Source: an uncultured Elusimicrobia bacterium (GTDB lineage Bacteria; Elusimicrobiota; Elusimicrobia; Elusimicrobiales; UBA9959). Taken from it: a DNA stretch of 38,995 nt. Location of the stretch: contig CAIPTO010000046.1 in assembly GCA_903867985.1 (NCBI GenBank), forward strand, positions 1 through 38,995, in the 5' to 3' direction. Position numbers and translations under genes: made by a program. Shown here one piece after another: positions 32,820 to 38,995 of this stretch. The first letter of the stretch is position 1. Every line of letters begins with the position of its first letter. A model generated the notes under the pieces. The model ran no database searches. It was given only the letters and a program-made list of their open reading frames with translations, and was not told the origin of the DNA.

Positions 32820-33983
32820 ATGAAAACCAAAAATATTTCAATAGCTTTGATGGGTTTTTTTATCCTGGCGGGCTGCGGGAAATTAAAAAACGACACGGTG
32901 CGTATAGGAGTAATAGCTGAGATAACCGGCGCTATCCCCGCCGTAGGAGCCTCCTGCAAAAACGGCGCTCAAATGGCGGCCAAGGAGATAAACGACGCCG
33001 GCGGTATAATGGTGGACGGGGTAATTAAAAAAATAGAACTTTTTATTGAAGACAGCGCGTCGAAGCCCGAGCAGGCCGCGACGGTGGCGCAGAAGCTTAT
33101 AACCTATTCCGGAGTGATAGCCATCGTCGGGCCCAATTCAAGCAGCAACGCGCTGCCTGCGGCTGAGATAGCGGAAAAAGCCGGGATGGTTCTGATGACG
33201 CCGTGGTCAACGGATCCCAAAACCACCATCGACGCTAAAACCGGGCAGCCTAAGAAGTTTGTTTTCCGGGCCTGCTTCACCGATACTTTCGAGGGAAAGG
33301 TGCTGGGGAGTTTTGCCCGCAAGGAGCTTAAGGCCAATAAAGTGGCGATTCTTTACGATGTCGCCTCCGATGTGCTTAAAATTCAGGCTGAAATATTCAG
33401 GGAAAGTTTTGAGGAAAACGGCGGCAAGATCGTGGCTTTTGAAACCTATACGAAGGGGGATAAGGATTTTTCCGCTCAGTTCACCAAAATTAAAAGCGCG
33501 AAACCCGACTTGATATTCCTGCCGAGTTATTACACGGACGTCCCCCTGCAGGTTCAGCAGGCGCGCCGGCTCGGGATCAAGGTCCCGTTCTTGGGGTCGG
33601 ATGCCTGGAGCAGCGAAGACCTGGTCAGGATGTGCGGCGCGGACTGTGAAGGATCCTATCTTTTAAACCACTACTCTCCCGGCACTACTAACCCGGTCAC
33701 TCAGAAGTTTATCGCGCAATACCGGGCCCAATTCGGCGGCGCCACCCCCGACGATGTTGCCGCGCTGTCCTACGACGCCTTAAAGGTTCTTGCCCAGGCT
33801 ATAGCGCTGGCGGGGAAACTTGACAGGTCGGTCGTGCGGGATGCGCTGTCTAAGGTTCCCGCTTATCCCGGAGTCACCGGCGTTATCAAATACAGCCCGG
33901 GTTCCGGCGATCCCGTAAAAGGCGCGGTAATTCTGCGGATTAAAAACGGCGGGTTCTCCTGGTTTGCCGACGCGCAGCCGTAA
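32820..33983 (+). CDS. livJ: Branched-chain amino acid ABC transporter, substrate-binding lipoprotein
   Basis: The 387-residue protein has a lipoprotein signal ending in the lipobox LAGC (Cys19), followed by a periplasmic binding fold of the LivJ type: VRIGVIAEITGAIPAVG, KNGAQMAAKEINDAGG, IAIVGPNSSSNALPAAEIAEK, KVAILYDVASD, DLIFLPSYYTD and SYDALKVLAQAI. LivJ-type proteins bind Leu/Ile/Val or related amino acids and amides. The ligand is inferred from the operon: livH, livM, livG and livF follow directly. AGGAGA precedes the ATG. Anchoring to a membrane, rather than free periplasmic location, is inferred from the lipobox. Confidence 0.93.
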   Translation: MKTKNISIALMGFFILAGCGKLKNDTVRIGVIAEITGAIPAVGASCKNGAQMAAKEINDAGGIMVDGVIKKIELFIEDSASKPEQAATVAQKLITYSGVIAIVGPNSSSNALPAAEIAEKAGMVLMTPWSTDPKTTIDAKTGQPKKFVFRACFTDTFEGKVLGSFARKELKANKVAILYDVASDVLKIQAEIFRESFEENGGKIVAFETYTKGDKDFSAQFTKIKSAKPDLIFLPSYYTDVPLQVQQARRLGIKVPFLGSDAWSSEDLVRMCGADCEGSYLLNHYSPGTTNPVTQKFIAQYRAQFGGATPDDVAALSYDALKVLAQAIALAGKLDRSVVRDALSKVPAYPGVTGVIKYSPGSGDPVKGAVILRIKNGGFSWFADAQP

Positions 33984-34034
33984 CCGCGGAACGTTATTAA
34001 TGAAAATTTATTGTTTTTCCCCCGGATATACTAC

Positions 34035-34910
34035 GTGATATATTTCTTTCAGCAGGCTCTGAACGCCGCGCAACTGGGCAGCGTATACGCTCTCATCGCC
34101 CTCGGCTACACAATGGTTTACGGCGTGCTTTCCATGATCAACTTCGCGCACGGCGATTTTTTCATGGTGGGAGCGTTCCTTTGTTTTGTCGGGGTCGTGG
34201 TGCTGCAACTTTCATTTATCCCTGTGCTGCTGCTGGCGATGGCTGGCGTCACGATGCTCGGCGTGGCTACGGAGCGCGTCGCCTACCGCCCTTTGCGAAA
34301 CGCCCCAAAGGCGTCGGCCATTATAACCTCGCTCGGAGTCGGAATTTTTCTTGAACATTTTACGCTGGGGCTCAGTCCGTATCCCAAATATATTCCCCCG
34401 GTGCTCCCCTCCTTCAGTTTTAATGCGGGGGGCGTATCGGTTTCCACTTTTCAGCTCGCCACCATCAGCATTTCGTTCATCCTTATGCTGGCGCTCTATC
34501 TTGTGGTCAACAAGACCAGAGTGGGCCTCGCCATGAGAGCTATTTCGGCCGACCGCGGTATCGTTCCGCTGATGGGCGTTCCAGTTGATAAAATAATCGC
34601 GCTGACTTTCGCGCTGGGGTCCGGGCTGGGCGGAGCGGCCGGGGTTATGTACGCCATGGCGTATCCCGTGATAGATCCGTATATCGGGATTATAATAGGC
34701 TGGAAGGCTTTCATCTCAGCCGTGATCGGCGGAATAGGGAATATACGCGGCGCGGTGCTTGGCGCCTATATCCTTGGCACCGTAGAGATAATGACTGCCG
34801 CTTTTTTGCCGTCCACTTACCGCGACCTCGTCGCGTTCTCTCTCCTTCTTATACTGCTGATTTTCCGACCGCATGGGCTGCTCGGCCGCGCTGAGAGTCA
34901 GAAGGTATGA
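34035..34910 (+). CDS. livH: Branched-chain amino acid ABC transporter, permease LivH
   Basis: The 291-residue polytopic permease shows the LivH pattern LNAAQLGSVYALIALGYTMVYGVLSMINFAHGDFFM near the N-terminus, ALIALGYTMVYG being diagnostic, followed by RPLRNAPKASAIITSLG, MRAISADR and the loop WKAFISAVIGGIGNIRGAVLGAYILG that contacts the ATPases. The GTG at 34035 is chosen because GGA lies 8 bases before it and the protein then begins like other LivH proteins; a TTG at 34011 would add eight residues. The stop overlaps the livM start. Confidence 0.92.
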   Translation: MIYFFQQALNAAQLGSVYALIALGYTMVYGVLSMINFAHGDFFMVGAFLCFVGVVVLQLSFIPVLLLAMAGVTMLGVATERVAYRPLRNAPKASAIITSLGVGIFLEHFTLGLSPYPKYIPPVLPSFSFNAGGVSVSTFQLATISISFILMLALYLVVNKTRVGLAMRAISADRGIVPLMGVPVDKIIALTFALGSGLGGAAGVMYAMAYPVIDPYIGIIIGWKAFISAVIGGIGNIRGAVLGAYILGTVEIMTAAFLPSTYRDLVAFSLLLILLIFRPHGLLGRAESQKV

Positions 34911-35899
34911 GGAAAATCATGGATTTTATGCGCCCAGCCGGCGCCCTTGGGAAATATTTGCCCGTTAAGGCCGTGGTCGCGCTAGGCTTTATGCTGGCTC
35001 TGTCTATTGCCCGTTTTAACCTTCTGGATAATTATATTCAGCTTGTCCTGATGCTTATAGGTATCAACTTGATTCTTACGCTGAGCCTGAATCTCGTCAA
35101 CGGCTATATGGGAGAATTTTCGGTCGGGCATGCGGGGTTTATGGCGGCCGGAGCCTATGTTTCCTCTATTTTAAGCGTGAGGGTGCTCGCTTCTTACTCC
35201 CCCGTCTGGGTCTTTCCGTGCGCAGTGCTGGCCGGAGGCTTAGCCGCCGGCGTAGTGGGGCTGGCTGTCGCAGTACCTTCTTTTAAAACTCGCGGCGATT
35301 ATCTGGCCATCGTAACCCTGGCCTTCAGCATGATCGTGAAATCCGTTATAGAAAACATAGACGCCGTCGGCGGGCCCCGCGGCTTCCTCGGCATGGATAA
35401 GCTCACAACTCTCCCGTGGGTTTTTTTCTGGACTGTCGCTGCGGTCTGGATAATAAGAAACTTTATCTATTCCCGCTTCGGTCGCGGGGTTTTATCGGTG
35501 CGCGAGGATGAGATCGCCGCCGATCTGACGGGTGTAAACACCAGGAACGTGAAAATGCTGGCCTTTGTCGTCTCCTCTTTTTTCGCCGGGATAGCCGGAG
35601 GGCTTTACGCGCACCTCATCCAGTACATAAGTCCGGGAGTTTTCGATATCGTAAAGTCCACGGAGATGCTTGTTATGGTTTATCTGGGGGGAGTGGGCTC
35701 CATAGCTGGATCAATGATCGGGGCCGCCACTTACACCGTTTTGCTAGAAGCGCTGCGTCCCCTCGGGATATGGCGCATGGCGGTCATGCCGCTGCTTCTT
35801 ATTTTACTTATGATCTTTCGCCCTAAGGGAATAATGGGCTATCGCGAAGCGCGCTGGCTGAGTCCTTCTTTCGGCCGCGGCACTGGGAAGGATAAATGA
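34907..35899 (+). CDS. livM: Branched-chain amino acid ABC transporter, permease LivM
   Basis: The 330-residue permease has LNLVNGYMGEFSVGHAGFMAAGAY, a LivM hallmark, then PSFKTRGDYLAIVTLAFSMIV, GPRGFLGM, VREDEIAADLTGVNTRNVKMLAF and the ATPase-contacting MVYLGGVGSIAGSMIGA. It pairs with LivH to form the membrane channel. The ATG overlaps the livH stop by four bases, and its own stop overlaps livG in the same way, indicating translational coupling across the operon. Confidence 0.95.
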   Translation: MRKIMDFMRPAGALGKYLPVKAVVALGFMLALSIARFNLLDNYIQLVLMLIGINLILTLSLNLVNGYMGEFSVGHAGFMAAGAYVSSILSVRVLASYSPVWVFPCAVLAGGLAAGVVGLAVAVPSFKTRGDYLAIVTLAFSMIVKSVIENIDAVGGPRGFLGMDKLTTLPWVFFWTVAAVWIIRNFIYSRFGRGVLSVREDEIAADLTGVNTRNVKMLAFVVSSFFAGIAGGLYAHLIQYISPGVFDIVKSTEMLVMVYLGGVGSIAGSMIGAATYTVLLEALRPLGIWRMAVMPLLLILLMIFRPKGIMGYREARWLSPSFGRGTGKDK

Positions 35900-36705
35900 C
35901 GGCTCCCGGTAATTTAAAACTTCCCCCCCAGGCCGGCGGCGGCGCGGCGCTGGAATTAAAAGATGTTACGCATCATTTCGGAGGGCTTCGCGCCCTCAGC
36001 GGCGTTAATTTCGCCGTTGCTCCGGGAGAGCTCGCCGGAATCATCGGACCTAACGGGGCGGGAAAAACGACGGTTTTCAATCTTATAACCGGTGTGTATA
36101 AACCTTCGATAGGGAAAATTATTTTTCATGGCCGCGAGATAACGGGTATGCGCTCCTCGAACATAACCGAGTTGGGCATAGCCCGGACATTTCAAAACAT
36201 ACGCCTTTTTAAAGAACTGACCGTCCTGGATAATGTCAGGGCGGCCCACTACGCCCGCATGAAGGTAAATCCTCTTGAAGCTTTGTTTCACTCCGGCCGG
36301 CACCGGAGCGAGGAAAAAAGAGTAACGGAGGAAAGCAGAGATCTGCTGGAAAGGTTCGGCCTGGGCGGAAGCGCCGGTGAGATTTCTAAAAACCTTCCCT
36401 ACGGATCTCAGCGGCGGCTTGAAATATTGCGCGCTGCGGCCACAAATCCGTCGCTCATCCTGTTGGACGAGCCCGCCGCGGGCATGCATCCGGGCGAAGT
36501 TGAGCAGCTGATGTCTTTTATTCTGGAGCTGAAGAAACAGTTTTCACTCACAGTGCTTCTTATAGAACATCAGATGCGGCTTGTTATGGGGATGTGCTCT
36601 CATATCGTAGTGCTGGATTTTGGAATGGTTATAGCCGACGGCGGCCCCCAGCAGGTCAGGTCTGACGCCGGAGTTATGAAGGCTTACATGGGGAGCGCGA
36701 AATGA
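35896..36705 (+). CDS. livG: Branched-chain amino acid ABC transporter, ATPase LivG
   Basis: The 269-residue ABC ATPase carries HHFGGLRALSGVNF, Walker A GPNGAGKTT, the LivG-type Q-loop region GIARTFQNIRLF, a signature LPYGSQRRLEILRA (commonly LSYGxQRRLEIARA in the family), Walker B LILLDEPAAGMHP and the switch histidine in VLLIEHQM. It energises the transporter together with LivF. Start and stop overlap the neighbouring genes by four bases. Confidence 0.95.
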   Translation: MTAPGNLKLPPQAGGGAALELKDVTHHFGGLRALSGVNFAVAPGELAGIIGPNGAGKTTVFNLITGVYKPSIGKIIFHGREITGMRSSNITELGIARTFQNIRLFKELTVLDNVRAAHYARMKVNPLEALFHSGRHRSEEKRVTEESRDLLERFGLGGSAGEISKNLPYGSQRRLEILRAAATNPSLILLDEPAAGMHPGEVEQLMSFILELKKQFSLTVLLIEHQMRLVMGMCSHIVVLDFGMVIADGGPQQVRSDAGVMKAYMGSAK

Positions 36706-37412
36706 CGCCCATCCTTGAAGTCAGCGGGATGACGGTCAACTACGGGGTGATAGCAGCTGTGCGCTCTGTCTCATTTGAGGTGCGAAGCGGAGAGGTCGTT
36801 GTACTGCTTGGCGCAAACGGGGCAGGAAAATCCTCCATCCTTAAGGCTGTTTCAGGGCTTATAGCCAGCAGCGGAACGGTGAACTTTGAAGGCGCGGATA
36901 TTGGGATGGTTCCGGCGCACGAAAGAGTGGGCAGGGGAGTGGCGCATGTTCCTGAGGGCAGGAGAATATTTTGCAATCTCAGCGTCAAAGAGAATCTTCT
37001 GCTGGGCGGGTGGGTGCACGCTTCAAAAGGCGGCGTGGAAAAAGATCTGGACCGGGTACTCACGTTCTTTCCCCGCCTTAAGGAGCGGTTTAATCAGGCC
37101 GGCGGGACGCTTTCCGGAGGAGAGCAGCAGATGCTGGCGTTCGGGCGCGCGCTGATGAGTCGTCCTAAGTTGCTGTTGCTTGATGAGCCCTCAATGGGAC
37201 TTTCTCCGAAACTGGTTGATTATGTTTTTTCCATGCTTTCGGATTTTCATAAAAGCGGAATGACCCTTCTTATCGTTGAGCAAAACGCCGCTATGGCTTT
37301 AACGCTCGCTTCGCGCGCGTACGTGTTGGAGGCGGGAGAAATCAAACTCAGCGGATCGGCGGCGGAACTTCATGACAATCCGCTGGTCCGCCGCGCCTAC
37401 CTCGGAGAATGA
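36702..37412 (+). CDS. livF: Branched-chain amino acid ABC transporter, ATPase LivF
   Basis: The 236-residue ABC ATPase has VNYGVIAAVRSVSFEV, Walker A GANGAGKSS, HVPEGRRIFCNLSVKENLLLG, signature LSGGEQQMLAFGRALM, Walker B LLLLDEPSMGLSP and VEQNA. The PEGR(R)IF block is typical of LivF. It is the last gene of livJHMGF and converges with the phosphatase gene, with only 25 bases between. No terminator is visible there. Confidence 0.95.
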   Translation: MTPILEVSGMTVNYGVIAAVRSVSFEVRSGEVVVLLGANGAGKSSILKAVSGLIASSGTVNFEGADIGMVPAHERVGRGVAHVPEGRRIFCNLSVKENLLLGGWVHASKGGVEKDLDRVLTFFPRLKERFNQAGGTLSGGEQQMLAFGRALMSRPKLLLLDEPSMGLSPKLVDYVFSMLSDFHKSGMTLLIVEQNAAMALTLASRAYVLEAGEIKLSGSAAELHDNPLVRRAYLGE

Positions 37413-37437
37413 CTTTAAAATCCTTCGGCTGCCTACA

Positions 37438-38709
37438 TTATTTCTGCCCCTGGTACTCAAGCAGCATCATGGTTATATCGTCGGATTGCTCGCCTTTTGA
37501 ATAGTCTTCCAGCATCGCCAGCAGACGGTTCAAAACTTCTTTTACCGGCAGGCCAGCGAGAAGGCGCAGCTCTCTGAGCAGGCGCTCGTCGGAAAATAAA
37601 ATCTTATTTTGGTCCATGGCCTCGGTGACGCCGTCGGTATACAGAAAAAACCTGTCGCCGGGGGCGAGCGTCAGAGTTCCGTGCTCAAATTTCATCCCCT
37701 CCATCGCGCCTACGACCATTCCGCCAGTGCGCGGCAGATATTGAACGCTTCCGTCTTTTCTTATTATCACCGGCAGATTGTGGCCGCCGTTTGAAAATTC
37801 AACCACCCCTGTTCTGGTGTTCAGGATAGCGAAAAACGCTGTGACGAACATAGCTTTCTCGTTGCCCGCGCTCAGTTCGGCGTTCACCCTTTCCAGAACT
37901 ACTTCCGGCGGCGTATCTTTCAGCGCCGTCGCCTTGAAGAGGGTTTTCGTTACCGCCATAAAAAGGGAGGCCGGCACGCCCTTCCCGCTGACGTCACCTA
38001 TGACGAAGCAGAAATGCTCGTCGTCCATCGCAAAAAAATCATACAGGTCGCCGCCCACTTCCCGCGCCGATTTTAGCACGGCAAAAAGATCCAGCCCCGG
38101 CATTCCCAGGAACGGCGGGAATATTTTAGGAAGAATGCTGAGCTGTATTTCGCGGGCGATGTTAAGTTCGCTCTCGATCCTTTCTTTTTCGGCGGTAGCT
38201 TTCCGGAGGTTTTTGATATAAACTTTCAGGTCTTCCGTCATCCTGTTGAAAGCCTTGGCCAGATCCCCGACCTCATCTTCGGAGACGTCAGTCTGGTGGA
38301 AGGAAAGATCTCCTTTTGCTACCTTTTCCACTCCGTCATGCAGCGCGAGGAGTGGTTTCATCATGACGGCCGTAACCCTGTCTATCACTATCACCATTAT
38401 CAGCAGCAGAAAGCCCATTATAAGGATGAGCTTATTGCGCAGGCTCGAAATTGCCTTCTCGGTCTTTTTCATGGAAAACCCGGCCCTGAAAGCTCCCCAG
38501 TGGCGGCCTTTTACAAAAACCGGGGACGAGATATCCCACATAAGTTCCCCGGTATCCCTCCTGTAGGATTGAAGGAGATACGGGCTTTGGATGTATGAAG
38601 CGGCTTTTATTCCCGCTTCGTCGTTGAAAATGCGTTTAGCCCGGCTGTGCTGGCGGTCGTAAAGAAAATCTCCGGTCAGCGGCCTGTTGTAGATTGCGTT
38701 GTGAACAGG
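37438..38709 (-). CDS. Sensor-linked PP2C/SpoIIE (RsbU-type) phosphatase, 5'-truncated
   Basis: The coding frame is open from 38709 down to 37438, although the first in-frame ATG is at 38541. The N-terminal part is the membrane-proximal end of a CACHE-like sensor: RPLTGDFLYDRQHSRAKRIF, PYLLQSYRRDTGELMWDISSPVF and GRHWGAFRAGFS, as in chemoreceptors. A transmembrane helix, a HAMP segment (DEVGDLAKAFNRMTEDL), a short coiled coil and a PP2C/SpoIIE domain (REVGGDLYDFFAMDDE, VIGDVSGKGVPASLFMA, YTDGVTEAMD, QSDDITMMLL) follow. Such proteins dephosphorylate anti-sigma-antagonist proteins in response to an external signal. The first helix and most of the sensor are missing; an unrelated fragment takes their place. 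Confidence 0.8.
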   Translation of the reverse strand, partial: PVHNAIYNRPLTGDFLYDRQHSRAKRIFNDEAGIKAASYIQSPYLLQSYRRDTGELMWDISSPVFVKGRHWGAFRAGFSMKKTEKAISSLRNKLILIMGFLLLIMVIVIDRVTAVMMKPLLALHDGVEKVAKGDLSFHQTDVSEDEVGDLAKAFNRMTEDLKVYIKNLRKATAEKERIESELNIAREIQLSILPKIFPPFLGMPGLDLFAVLKSAREVGGDLYDFFAMDDEHFCFVIGDVSGKGVPASLFMAVTKTLFKATALKDTPPEVVLERVNAELSAGNEKAMFVTAFFAILNTRTGVVEFSNGGHNLPVIIRKDGSVQYLPRTGGMVVGAMEGMKFEHGTLTLAPGDRFFLYTDGVTEAMDQNKILFSDERLLRELRLLAGLPVKEVLNRLLAMLEDYSKGEQSDDITMMLLEYQGQK

Positions 38710-38993
38710 GGGGGATATTGGCCATGGATCTTCTTGAATTCAGCCGGGTCGAATTGCTTGAGGATCTGGTTATGGAGGTCGTAGGCATCGGCATGAACGA
38801 TCCCGCCGGTTTCGATATCAATCCAGGAAACGACACGGCTGTAGCCACCGGGATCGGGTTGCGGGTTGCTGCTTTCGAGCACGTTGCAGGACTGTCCGCG
38901 GCGCATTTCCTTTTTTAAAAGATGCTGCCCGGGCCAATGAAGAAACCCGAGCCCAAGGTCCGCCGCAAAAAAATCCGAACCCGCGAACGGGAT
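38676..38993 (-). pseudogene. Fragment of a LolA-like outer-membrane lipoprotein-sorting protein
   Basis: The frame is open to the window edge on the minus strand. It contains DLGLGFLHWPGQHLLKKEM, GYSRVVSWIDIETGGIVHAD and FDPAEFKKIHGQY. This matches my memory of the LolA-like lipoprotein-sorting family (VVSWID, then an acidic/aromatic strand, then FKKxxGQ). Recognisable similarity stops at about 38715, immediately before a run of seven G (38708-38714), and the frame ends shortly after at 38676. The 5' end lies outside the window. Beyond the run the sensor-phosphatase frame begins. Both genes are cut at the same point. Confidence 0.55.
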
Positions 38994-38995
38994 CA

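Overview
The window reads as a moderately GC-rich stretch of a chromosome from an uncultured Gram-negative-type bacterium. The gene content (DapL-type lysine pathway, heptose nucleotidylation, split AccB/AccC, lipoproteins, LivJHMGF transport, zinc-ribbon/TPR protein, a DGR-type reverse transcriptase) would fit Elusimicrobiota or a neighbouring phylum. That placement is inference from general style and was not tested by a search.

Layout. Positions 1-2000 are an accessory patch. The left edge carries an adenine-rich fragment that looks like the 3' end of a diversity-generating retroelement (DGR) repeat. It is followed by a reverse transcriptase with the DGR hallmark motif, then an ORF6N-domain gene. 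Related copies of an inverted-repeat element flank the patch. Positions 2107-11551 are a minus-strand housekeeping block: dapB-dapL-hydrolase, a strongly expressed-looking small basic protein, folD, a secreted proline/lysine-rich protein, a GNAT, a methyltransferase, trmO and hrpB. Positions 11693-23539 are a plus-strand block: a GAF/HD-GYP protein, an RsmI-phosphatase fusion, glyA, MTA phosphorylase, cytidine deaminase, accB, a zinc-ribbon/TPR protein, accC, rfaE2-type nucleotidyltransferase, then a serine-palmitoyltransferase-like enzyme joined to a YghO/BcerS-like acyltransferase. Positions 23785-29699 are minus strand: a C11 protease, a secreted protein with a degenerate zincin motif and a small lipoprotein form one operon behind two promoters and a structured leader, followed by fabF and a DedA protein. 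At 29778-31032 a fluoride riboswitch with its own terminator precedes a CPA-type antiporter, which converges on enolase. A tRNA-Val(CAC) and a complete livJHMGF operon follow. The right edge holds a sensor/PP2C phosphatase whose 5' end is replaced, at a seven-G run, by a fragment of a LolA-like protein gene.

How the genes fit together. dapB and dapL give the diaminopimelate route to lysine and peptidoglycan. folD and glyA are the one-carbon pair. accB/accC and fabF serve fatty acid synthesis, and the SPT-like/BcerS-like pair could channel acyl groups into sphingolipid-type lipids. MTA phosphorylase and cytidine deaminase form a nucleoside-salvage pair.

The most noteworthy items are the truncated DGR at the left edge, the fluoride-riboswitch-controlled antiporter that lacks the usual DD ion-binding pair, the two-gene sphingolipid-like operon, the RsmI-arginine-phosphatase-like fusion, the accB product with a non-canonical biotin site, and the protease/pseudo-zincin operon with its structured leader. 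All functional statements come from reading motifs by eye; no database search was run.
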